Shown piece by piece: positions 46,101 to 55,600 of a DNA stretch of 64,000 nucleotides (position 1 is the first letter of the stretch; each line of letters begins with the position of its first letter). The notes under the pieces are model-generated. The model ran no database searches and was not told the origin of the DNA. It saw nothing but the letters and a program-made list of their open reading frames with translations. A program made the position numbers and the translations under genes. Source of the stretch: Littorina saxatilis (Eukaryota; Mollusca; Gastropoda; Littorinimorpha; Littorinidae); NCBI RefSeq assembly GCF_037325665.1, contig NC_090249.1:61511602-61575601 (forward strand). The letters are read 5' to 3'.

Positions 46101-48524
46101 TCGTGGGTTTGATGGTTTTTTTTTAAGTCTTTTTGTGTGTGTTTATTTGCAGGTGGGTTTGGTACGTTCCATTCTATGCTGAACTCTTTCATCCATCTGA
46201 TGATGTACACGTACTACGGTCTGTCGGCCATGGGGCCCGCCTTCCAACGCTTCCTCTGGTGGAAGAAATACATGACCAGCATGCAGATTGTGAGTCAAGT
46301 TTTAACCAAATGTTTTGACATAGACTGGGAATCGAGATGAGGGTCATGGTGTATGCGTGCGTGTGTAGATCGATTCAGAGGTAACTACTGGACCAATCTT
46401 CATGAAACTTTACATATACAATTTTCCAGATGGTATCCCCAACCATTTTTTTCTTTTTTTGATAATTGACGTTATATCCGACTCTCGCTGTCACACCCTC
46501 ATTTTTTGTAATCAAATTTAAATGTAATTCCTTCATAGCAGTGATAACAGCGTGATTTGCTTTGTGTTTCAGACTCAGTTGGCAGTGATAACAACGTGAT
46601 TTGCTTTGTGTTTCAGACTCAGTTGGCAGTGATAACAGCGTGATTTGCTTTGTGTTTCAGACTCAGTTGGCAGTGATAACAGCGTGATTTGCGTTGTGTT
46701 TCAGACTCAGTTGGCAGTAATAACAAGGTGATTTGCTTTGTGTTTCAGACTCAGTTGGCAGTGATAAAGTAGTTCTACGTGATTTGCTTTGTTTTTCAGA
46801 CTCGGTTGGCAGTGATAAAAAGGTGATTTGCTTTGTGTTTCAGACTCAGTTGGCAGTGATAACTGCGTGATTTGCTTTGTGTTTCAGACTCAGTTGGTAG
46901 TGATAACTGCGTGATTTGCTTTGTGTTTTAGACTCAGTTGGCAGTGATAACTGTGTGATTTGCTTTGTGTTTCAGACTCAGTTGGTAGTGGTAACTGCGT
47001 GATTTGCTTTGTGTTTTAGACTCAGTTGGCAGTGATGACTGCGTGATTTGCTTTGTGTTTTAGACTCAGTTGGCAGTGATAACTGCGTGATTTGCTTTGT
47101 GTTTTAGACTCAGTTGGCAGTGATAACAAGGTGATTTGCTTTGTGTTTCAGACTCAGTTGGCAGTGATAACTACGTGATTTGCTTTGTGTTTCAGACTCA
47201 GTTCATCCTGGTGACGATTCACTCGGCACAGCTGGCAGTGATAACAAGGTGCTTTGTGTTTCAGACTCAGTTCATCCTGGTGACGATTCACTCGGCACAG
47301 CTGGCAGTGATAACAAGGTGCTTTGTGTTTCAGACTCAGTTCATCCTGGTGACGATTCACTCGGCCCAGCTGGCAGTGATAACAATGTGCTTTGTGTTTC
47401 AGACTCAGTTCATCCTGGTGACGATTCACTCGGCACAGCTGGCAGTGATAACAAGGTGCTTTGTGTTTCAGACTCAGTTCATCCTGGTGACGATTCACTC
47501 GGCACAGCTGGCAGTGATAACAAGGTGCTTTGTGTTTCAGACTCAGTTCATCCTGGTGACGATTCACTCGGCACAGCTGGCAGTGATAACAATGTGCTTT
47601 GTGTTTCAGACTCAGTTCATCCTGGTGACGATTCACTCGGCACAGCTGGCAGTGATAAGAAGGTGCTTTGTGTTTCAGACTCGGTTCATCCTGGTGACGA
47701 TTCACTCGGCACAGCTGGCAGTGATAACAAGGTGCTTTGTGTTTCAGACTCAGTTCATCCTGGTGACGATTCACTCGGCCCAGCTGGCAGTGATAACAAG
47801 GTGATTTGCTTTGTGTTTCAGACTCAGTTCATCCTGGTGACGATTTACTCGACACAGCTGGCAGTGATAACAAGGTGCTTTGTGTTTCAGACTCAGTTCA
47901 TCCTGGTGACGATTCACTCGGCACAGCTGGCAGTGATAACAAGGTGATTTGCTTTGTGTTTCAGACTCAGTTCATCCTGGTGACGATTCACTCGGCAGAG
48001 CTGGCAGTGATAACAAGGTGATTTGCTTTGTGTTTCAGACTCAGTTCATCCTGGTGACGATTCACTCGGCACAGCTGGCAGTGATTTGCTTTGTGTTTCA
48101 GACTCAGTTCATCCTGGTGACGATTCACTCGGCACAGCTGGCAGTGATAACAAGGTGCTTTGTGTTTCAGACTCAGTTCATCCTGGTGACGATTCACTCG
48201 GCACAGCTGGCAGTGATAACAAGGTGCTTTGTGTTTCAGACTCAGTTCATCCTGGTGACGATCCACTCAGCACAGCTGGCAGTGATAACAAGGTGCTTTG
48301 TGTTTCAGACTCAGTTTATCCTGGTGACGATTCACTCGGCACAGCTGCTGTATATGGACTGTGACTACCCGGTGTTCTTTGTCTACTGGATCGGCCTGTA
48401 CGCCGTTATATTCCTTGTGCTCTTTGCACACTTCTACATCAAGACCTACCTGGCCAGGCCCAAAGCGGGCGGCAAGAAGTCGGCTCACACCCACATGGCC
48501 AACGGCAAGGACAAGTCCAGTTGA
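43119..48524 (+). CDS. ELOVL1/7: Very-long-chain fatty-acid elongase, ELOVL1/7 type (complete, seven coding exons)
   Basis: Exons 43119-43176, 44176-44363, 44883-44963, 45349-45405, 45639-45744, 46153-46289 and 48309-48524 join in frame to 280 aa, matching the usual 279-281 aa of this family. ELOVL enzymes condense malonyl-CoA with long-chain acyl-CoA in the ER membrane, the first and rate-limiting elongation step. Diagnostic features: [15 protein letters not shown] before the catalytic histidine box HVFHH (residues 144-148), [12 protein letters not shown], several hydrophobic membrane segments, and a C-terminal KDKSS fitting the dilysine ER-retrieval pattern. [12 protein letters not shown] and [16 protein letters not shown] point to ELOVL1/7 rather than ELOVL2/5, 4 or 6. 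The start codon follows AGCAAA and precedes [14 protein letters not shown]. The acceptors of exons 2 and 7 sit at the ends of tandem arrays made from themselves, and upstream exon-7 copies could be used in frame. Confidence 0.95.
43463..44178 (+). repeat. 47-bp array copying the exon-2 acceptor of the elongase gene
   Basis: About 15 units (45-49 bp), each with TTGACTGATCTGATATGTTG, CACCGTGTGTTCTGTGAG and TTCAGAT. The last unit is the real junction TTCTGTGAGTTCAG|AT of exon 2; the others continue with GGTTGACTG after the same AG|AT. Thus intron 1 carries about 14 decoy copies of the acceptor, but no exon body. Confidence 0.95.
45786..45905. mobile_element. Hairpin MITE in elongase intron 5
   Basis: Two inverted arms, for example GTGAAATCGTGGGACCTC and its near complement GAGGTCCCACGATTTCAC, are separated by a loop of about 14 bases. 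Outer ends GGTATAATA and TGTTATTACC are also complementary. About 120 bp; it would form a strong stem in the pre-mRNA. Confidence 0.8.
45935..46065 (+). mobile_element. Short dispersed repeat in elongase intron 5
   Basis: Contains GGCTGAAACTCCCACGTTCA, TTGCACGAGTGGATTTTTAC and CCATTCAGGCAGCATACGCC, a combination I associate with a SINE-like repeat common in molluscs. From memory, not verified. Confidence 0.4.
46293..46525 (+). mobile_element. TTTAGTCAAG-family fragment fused to the exon-6 donor
   Basis: Starts AGTCAAGTTTTAACCAAATG immediately after GTG of the donor and runs through GACTGGGAATCGAGATGAGG, GATCGATTCAGAG and TATCCGACTCTCGCTGTCAC before stopping where the 44-bp array begins. It is a truncated, diverged copy. 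The donor GTGAGTCAAG therefore lies at the element's boundary. Confidence 0.75.
46535..47190 (+). repeat. 44-bp array with shortened copies of the exon-7 acceptor
   Basis: About 14 units of GTGATTTGCTTTGTGTTTCA|G ACTCAG followed by TTGGCAGTGATAAC. Each has the acceptor and the first six or seven exon bases, but the stretch from TTCATCC to GCACAGC is missing, as if deleted in one founder unit and then amplified. TGA in the GTGATTTGC segment closes the elongase frame. Confidence 0.93.
47190..48308 (+). repeat. 69-bp array with copies of the exon-7 acceptor and first 39 coding bases
   Basis: Seventeen AG|ACTCAGTT junctions including the real one at 48309; spacing is mostly 69 bp, with three of 74 and one of 63. 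Each unit has CTTTGTGTTTCAG, then the exon start ([13 protein letters not shown]), then GCAGTGATAACAAG before the next acceptor. In the elongase frame one unit reads [20 protein letters not shown] and VFQ (23 aa). From the acceptor at 48038 onward the frame stays open into exon 7, so exon starts at 48039, 48102, 48171 and 48240 would add 90, 69, 46 and 23 residues. Earlier ones meet TGA. Confidence 0.96.
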
Positions 48525-49032
48525 TGTCGGCAGAGGCGTATTCAATCTCATTTCATCGCCCTTGTTTGCGCAAGATGCGTTCATGTATCGCCAGCTGTTT
48601 TGTAAGAGATTACCTTTTTTTGATCAAAGAGTCTGCTTTTATTTTCATGTGCACTGTTATCAGCAAATTGTGAAGTTTTAAGTTCTCTTCGTTGTTTGTA
48701 ATTGTGTTGATTGTGCATGATGTTCGAGACATCACGTTTTGTTTTTGAAAAATCATATGCATGTTCTGTTTAGCATTGTGTATAGTAAGGGCTATTTTTG
48801 CTACAATTTGTGTAATTTATACGTTTTTCATAGAGCATTATTTATTTGAATGGCTGTTTGCCTGGACACATTTTCGTTCTTTCATTTTCCCTGAAGGGAG
48901 CTTCTCCGGGATGAAGTATAGTTTACTTTTTGTACAGTGTAATCATGATGAATTAACAGTGGCATTTGATGAGTTTGACATTTTCTGGCACACGTTTCAC
49001 TTGAGATGCAGCAACATATCTTTGTACATGTG
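48525..49032 (+). other. Likely 3' UTR of the elongase gene
   Basis: AT-rich, non-repetitive and without reading frames of note between the stop codon and the MITE at 49037. No clear AATAAA is visible, so the cleavage site is undetermined. Confidence 0.4.
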
Positions 49033-49243
49033 TTAAAGGCACAGTAAGTCAGCCTCCCGTAAACCATCACAGATACTGTCAGGCTTTTACACACAGTACA
49101 AACACCCTTTCATTTAAACATCACCGCTTGAGAAAATCCTATGTGCCCTCCGTAAAGAGCGAGCAAATTTCAAAGAATTTATTTTTGCGTGGTTTATCTT
49201 ACCCCTGAGCCATCGTGAACCCGTGTGATCCAGTTTCCCTTTT

Positions 49244-50068
49244 TGACTCACATGCAAAGCAAAAGTGAGTCTATGTACTCACCCGAGTCGTCCGTCCGTC
49301 CGTCCGGCCGGCCGGAAAACTTTAACGTTGGATATTTCTTGGACACTATTCAGTCTATCAGTACCAAATTTGGCAAGATGGTGTATGATGACAAGGCCCC
49401 AAAAAACATACATAGCATCTTGACCTTGCTTCAAGGTCAAGGTCGCAGTGGCCATAAATGTTGTCTAAAAAACAGCTATTTTTTACATTTTTCCCATTTT
49501 CTCTGAAGTTTTTGAGATTGAATACCTCACCTATATATGATATATAGGGCAAAGTAAGCCCCATGTTTTGATACCAGTTTGGTTTACCTTGCTTCAAGGT
49601 CAAGGTCACAGGAGCTCTTCAAAGTTGGATTGTATACATATTTTGAAGTGACCTTGACCCTGAACTATGGAAGATAACTGTTTCAAACTTAAAAATTATG
49701 TGGGGCACATGTTATGCTTTCATCATGAGACACATTTGGTCACATATGATCAAGGTCAAGGTCACTTTGACCCTTATGAAATGTGACCAAAATAAGGTAG
49801 TGAACCACTAAAAGTGACCATATCTCATGGTAGAAAGGGCCAATAAGCACCATTGTACTTCCTATGTCTTGAATTAACAGCTTTGTGTTGCATGACCTTG
49901 GATGACCTTGACCTTGGGTCAAGGTCACATGTATTTTGGTAGGAAAAATGTGTAAAGCAGTTCTTAGTGTATGATGTCATTGCTAGGTTTAGTTATTTGT
50001 ATTTATTTAGTTGTTTAGTAAAGGTCAAGGTCAAGCATGTGAGTCGTATGGGCTTTGCCCTTCTTGTT
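49244..50068 (+). mobile_element. GACTCACATG-type dispersed element
   Basis: Begins GACTCACATGCAAAGCAAAA then GTGAGTC, a (CGTC)n patch and GGCCGGCCGG, and ends GTGAGTCGTATGGGCTTTGC followed by CCTTCTTG. The inside is peppered with TGACCTTGACC / GGTCAAGGTCA motifs resembling nuclear-receptor half-sites. Non-coding, class unknown; inserted between TTCCCTTTT and TACAATG of the MITE. Confidence 0.75.
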
Positions 50069-50581
50069 TACAATGAAGTCGTCAGTTAGTAAATTGAATG
50101 CGACTTGATGTGAGCTTATCTGCAATAGCACATTATTATGTACCTCTGACTATGCACGAAACAAACGGCTGTGGTTCACAAGAACTCTCGCGATGGCTTT
50201 TGATTGTTCAGAGGAACTGGCGATAGGCATAAGCCGTCGTCTGCTACGAGAACCACGACCTTGCGTGACCCTGCTTCCGGGCATTTCTTTTTTCAAGCTT
50301 TCAAAACTTCGAATTGTACTGATCTTGTCTTGAAAAAAGAATTCTTTTATGATTTAAGAATGTTTGTGTAACAAGCTGTCAATTTATTATTTAGATTTTA
50401 AAAGTTAGGTCTAGCGTCAATACGCACCACGGTCCGATTGTCTCTGACACAATCTGCAAAATTAATTCTTTGAAAATTGCTCGCTCTTTACGTAGGGCAC
50501 CTACAATGTTCCCGTTTGGTGAGCGTTCAAATGGAAGGGTGTTTGTACTGTGTGTAAAAGCCTGACAGTATCTGTGATGGT

Positions 50582-50967
50582 ACCCCCCGCGGGTTAGGGG
50601 GAAGAATTTACCCGATGCTCCCCAGCATGTCGTAAGAGGCGACTAACGGATTCTGTTTCTCCTTTTACCATTGTTAAGTGTTTCTTGTATAGAATATAGT
50701 CAATGTTTGTACAGATTTTAGTCAAGCAGTATGTAAGAAATGTTAAGTCCTTTGTACTGGAAACTTGCATTCTCCCAGTAAGGTCATATATTGTACTACG
50801 TTGCAAGCCCCTGGAGCAATTTTTTGATTAGTGCTTTTGTGAACAAGAAACAATTAACAAGTGGCTCTATCCCATCTTCCCCCCCCCCCCCCCCCCCCCC
50901 CTTTCCCCGTCGCGATATAACCTTCGTGGTTGAAAACGACGTTAAACACCAAATAAAGAAAGAAAGA
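50582..50967 (+). mobile_element. SINE with ACCCCCCGCGGG head and 12-bp target duplication
   Basis: The head is CCCCGCGGGTTAGGGGGAAG, GATGCTCCCCAGCATGTCGT and AAGAGGCGACTAACGG. The body contains a poly-C tract; the tail is GACGTTAAACACC with AAAGAAAG repeats. ATCTGTGATGGT is duplicated at 50570-50581 and 50968-50979. The 3' half recurs at 35210-35361. No obvious tRNA boxes in the head. Confidence 0.88.
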
Positions 50968-51241
50968 ATCTGTGATGGTTTTCGGGAGGCACACTGTGCC
51001 TTTAAGAACCTTCTTGTTGTTGTGGGACCAAATTCCTGTTTGCTCATGTTAGTCTAACTAATCTACACAGTGGATGAGTGTGTTCACCACTAGATATTTT
51101 CCACAAATAAGTCTGTCAGGGTTTATGTAAGCTGTGCTAGAGTTACGCCCCTTTAATGATACACTGAGCCAAACATTGACATTTATAAATTGTGTAAAAC
51201 AATCAAAATGAAAAATGGGCTCTTGTGTGCGTTTTGTGCAG

Positions 51242-52639
51242 TGTCGCGTGCATGCACGTTTGCATGTTTAGTTTTTCACACAAAAACTTTGGCCACACCA
51301 CACAGCACTCACAGAACACCAATGTAAATAAATGAAAGTATTTAATAGTTCCCAGTTGGGTGAAATATGGGGGTGACGATGGATGGAACAATGGAAGGGT
51401 TAACACGACAATATGAAGATGAACATAATGAACATGAGAAAGTACACAACAGTCAAAATAATGTCAACAAACGACATACGAGACAATCAGGATAGTCAAA
51501 CACAAAGCACGTACGTCACAAAGGCCCTCCTCATTCCATAAATGATATCTATCGTAAGAAAGTACTTATCTACACGTTCGACGAATTCAGGGGGGGGGGT
51601 GCGCCCTCGGGTCGACACCTGCGTCTCTGTCGCGGGGGTGAGAGAATCAGCCCAGTTAAGAGCTGTCACACGGCACACACTCTGCAGCGACGGCGCCGGT
51701 TCGATGTTGCTGCCCAACAGCAGCGTGGTTACGCCGCTGTGACGTTACAAGATAGCTGCTCAAAACAGCGTGATGAAGCCTCGGAGAAGATCCAGAGGGG
51801 CTGCTCACACAGCAGCGTGGGGGTGACGATGCGAGAGTCCAAACTGGCTGCTCACGCAGCAGCGTGGTGGTGCCTCCTCCATGCTGTGAAGCTAGGGTTC
51901 GCACCTTCCCGTCCGGTCTGTCTTCGACAGTAAACACTGAAAGCCTAGAAGGCCAAAGTCAATATTCTCCCCAAAAATATAAGACACGTGACTTCCTCCT
52001 CCAATAGACATCATTATTAGGGATGAGGAGGAAGCACAATGACTAAACTTTGGTTTCCTTCTACGATATAATTTACCATTATAATGATTTCCTTTTAAAC
52101 ACTATGATGAACACTATTTACAACAACACAAAGACGAGACAAAACAGTACAACTGGTAACTAATGTAGGTTCCCCGTTCCCTGCCACCGGCCGCTAATTC
52201 ACCTTCAGCAAAAACTGACAAAAGTCTATCCAATTAGACCAAGAAATAAGACTTACCTCACACAGGCTAATGAAAAACATCGCGCACTTTACGCAACCGA
52301 CTTTAACAAAGTCCACAGTAGACGTACATTACTACTGAAAATAACTTCGAACTCAAACGACAATTCACACACGAATTTCGAAGCCGTTCGAACAAACATC
52401 TGGTCTCGGCCGAGACAGAAAAAAGAATGCCTATGAATTTCTCAGTCAGCAACCAGGTAAACGGTGAACCCTACAAATAGCGCGCAGCTTACCGTGAACG
52501 TCCCGTGCAATGCGTGCAAAGCGTGCAAGGCGCGAATCACTGAGCTAAGCCCAGCTACCGGTCTTCCCACCTTGACACAGGTACCTGTCAGCAACGCCCG
52601 ACCAAGGAACCTTATAACTACATACAACTGTCCGCGACA
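51242..52639 (-). repeat. 3' LTR of the retrotransposon
   Basis: About 1398 bp, TGTCGCG...CGCGACA. It is the downstream LTR because the element reads on the minus strand. Small frames within it are duplicated in the other LTR and are not genes. CAGCAGCGTGG motifs recur inside (about 51717-51866). Confidence 0.95.
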
Positions 52640-52687
52640 ATGCCCCCCAAGTTAAGCATAGACATCTGTCTACACGGCAAAAGATCC

Positions 52688-55600
52688 CTATTCAACGCAT
52701 GCCCGACTGAGGTAGTCGGCTCCCACGTTGCGACTACCGGGAATCACCCGCACGGTGAAACTGTAGGCTTGCAACAACAAACTCCAGCGCATGAGCCTGC
52801 TGTTCACCACCTTTGCTGTCTGCAGGTAACGCAGTGGTTGGTGATCTGTCTCCAACACAAACGTCTGTCCGTACAGAAATGGCTGGAACTTCTGGGTAGC
52901 CCATACAACGGCCAGACACTCACGTTCAATGGTGGAGTACTTGCTCTCCGGGGTGGACAACTTCCGGCTGGCGTAGGCGACAGGGTGGAACACGCCATCC
53001 TTTTCTTGCATAAGCACAGCTCCCAGTCCATGATCAGAGGCATCCGTCCGGAGCGTGAATGGCTGTGACAGATCCGGCAGTTGCAAAACTGGCTTTGAGG
53101 TCAGCCTGGCTTTCAGAGCCCTGAATGCCTTCTCACACTCGGCTGTCCAAACCACGGTGTTGGGAGAATTCTTCTTTGTCAGATCAGAGAGCGGCAGAGC
53201 AATTGCAGAGAAATTTGGGATGAACTTCCGGTAGTATCCGGCTAGACCAAGGAACGCCCGAACTTGCTTCTTGGTCTCTGGAACCGGAGCCTCGTCAATT
53301 TTCTGCAGCTTGTTGTCCTCAGGTAAGATCTCACCCTTCCTCACCACGTGACCCAAGAAACTCAACTCCTCGAACCCAACGAAGCACTTCTTCGGTCGGG
53401 CAGAGAGATTGGCCTGCTCAAGGCGCCGCAACACAGCCTCCAGCGCAGCCAAATGTTCCTTCCAGGTTTCGGTCGCCACCAGAATGTCGTCCATGAAGTT
53501 ATGAACGTCGTTCCTCCCCAGCGGTTCCAGCAAAGCCCTCATCATACGGGAAAACACAGCCACGGCGTTCTTCAGTCCAAACGGCATGACTGTAAATTGG
53601 AACTGGCCTACCGGAGTGGTGAACGCGGTCATGGGACGGACGTCGTCTCGGATGGGTATCTGCCAATACCCCTTGGAAAGATCAAACTTGCTGAAGTAAG
53701 TCGCTCGACCCAAACCAGCGAACAGGTGTTCCACATCTGGGAGTGGTTCAGCATCGAAGACTGTCACATCATTCAGCCGCCTGTAATCCACACAAAAGCG
53801 AACCTTCCCATCCTTCTTGCGGATGAGCACAACAGGGGCGTTGTAGGGAGAAGCAGCCGGTTCGATAACACCCAACTTCTTCATGGCCTGCACCTCTTCC
53901 TTGATGGTCTCTACCTTGGCATAAGGTAAAGGGTACTGTTTCACTCGAACCGGTTTCGCGGATTCCACCGTCATGTCAAAAACGGCCAAAGGCGTCTGAA
54001 GGGGGACATCAGTAAGAACTCTTTCGTGCCTCTCCGCAATCTCCAACACCTGACGTCGTTGCTCGGCAGTCAGTGTAGCAGACAGGTTGACGTCCGCCAC
54101 CGTTTCTTCGCCTTCCAAGCAGGGCAGGGGTAGTTCCCGATCAGGCGAAATCATCTCCTCAGTTTCTTCCACCACCGCAACCGCTATGGTGGGTATCACA
54201 TCTGAGGGGTCCGTGGTGTTTTGTCGGTCTCTGTACAACTTGAGAAGATTGGCGTGGTACAGCTTCTCACGCCCGTAGATCCGAATCCTGTAGTCTGACT
54301 CGCCTTTCTTCTCCAAAACGTCGAACGGTCCCTGCCAACACAACTGCAGCTTGTTCTTCTTCTGCGGCAGCAGCAACAAAACCTTGTCTCCAGGCTGGAA
54401 CTGTCTTCGCACTGTCTTCCGGTTGAACACCTCCGCGTGTTTCTGTGCAGCAGCTGACAGATTCTGACGCGCCAGTTTGCAGGTTTCCTCAATCTGGTTC
54501 CTCAAGTCAACCACATACTCAGAAGTCGTACGAACTTGTTCATCGACTTGCTCCTCCGTCCATAGGTTGCGAAGAACAGACATGGGTCCTCGCACTGTCC
54601 TGCCGTATAGAAGCTCAAAGGGAGAGAATCCCAGACTCTCCTGTGGAACTTCACGATAAGCGAAGAGGAGTGCAGGAATGTAGCGATCCCACTGCTTCGG
54701 TTTCTCTTGAGCAAGCTTGCGTAGCATGGTCTTGAGTGTTCCGTTGTACCGTTCCACCAATCCGTTTCCTTGCGCATGGTACGGAGTAGTCGCTAAACCC
54801 TTGATGGCCAGCAAACGCTCCACTTCTTTCATCACCTCGGACATGAACTGGGTACCACGGTCTGTCAAAATCTCTGAGGGAATTCCTACTCGAGTCCAGA
54901 CTGCCCACATCGCTTCTGCAACCTTCACAGCCTCAATCGACTTCAATGGAATGGCTTCCGGGTACCGAGTAGCGTAGTCCACAAACACCAAAATGTACCT
55001 GTTACCAGACTCAGAAGCAGGGATGATGGGACCCACCAGATCGATCGCCACACGCTCGAACGGCGTATCGATGAGAGGCATCTTACCTAACGGTACCTTC
55101 TGTGGCTTATGAGAAACCTTCTGACACTGATCGCAAGACAACACAAAGCGACGTATGTCTGCGCACATACCTGGCCAAAAGAACTGCTGCCAAACTCGAT
55201 CACGTGTCCTCTGAACACCCATGTGACCTCCCATAGGCGGTTCATGAGCCAACTTGATAACACCTAACCTCAACTGCTGGGGAACAACAACCTGAGTATA
55301 GACGCTACCACCACCGCGATACTCACGGTACAGAATCTTCTTCTTCCAAACAAACCCAACTTCACCGGAGTGACCAGACGTTCTGACGTCCCGGCGATCT
55401 GCCGCCTCACTACAACTCTTCAAAGTCGGATCATTCCGCTGAAGGTCATGCAACTGCTCAGGGGTGACTGTTTCTAGCCCTGGAGCAGCAACATGCAACA
55501 AAGTCGGCTTCTTTCCTTCAGCGGCAGCCTGAGCACGAGTGACCACTGAAACAACCTTGGACACAGCGTACACTGGTAGAACATTCGAATCACCCAGCCG

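Larger units (their letters stand above)
49037..51001. mobile_element. TTAA-flanked MITE, copy 2, with two nested insertions
   Basis: The ends AGGCACAGTAAG and CACTGTGCCT match the MITE at 12776-13491, with TTAA outside both (49033-49036 and 51002-51005). The interior is homologous in opposite orientation. It is interrupted by the GACTCACATG element (about 49244-50068) and by a SINE (50582-50967). Confidence 0.85.

Noticed and set aside
47136-48021. Long plus-strand frames and a 206-aa minus frame over the 69-bp array
   Set aside because: Repeat translations. Only the frame continuing into exon 7 has meaning, and it is treated as potential alternative exon use.
51496-51937. Small frames inside the LTRs as genes
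   Set aside because: They occur identically in both LTRs and show no domain; they are part of the terminal repeat.
53348-53929. 193-aa plus-strand frame
   Set aside because: Antisense shadow of the reverse-transcriptase region of the retrotransposon.
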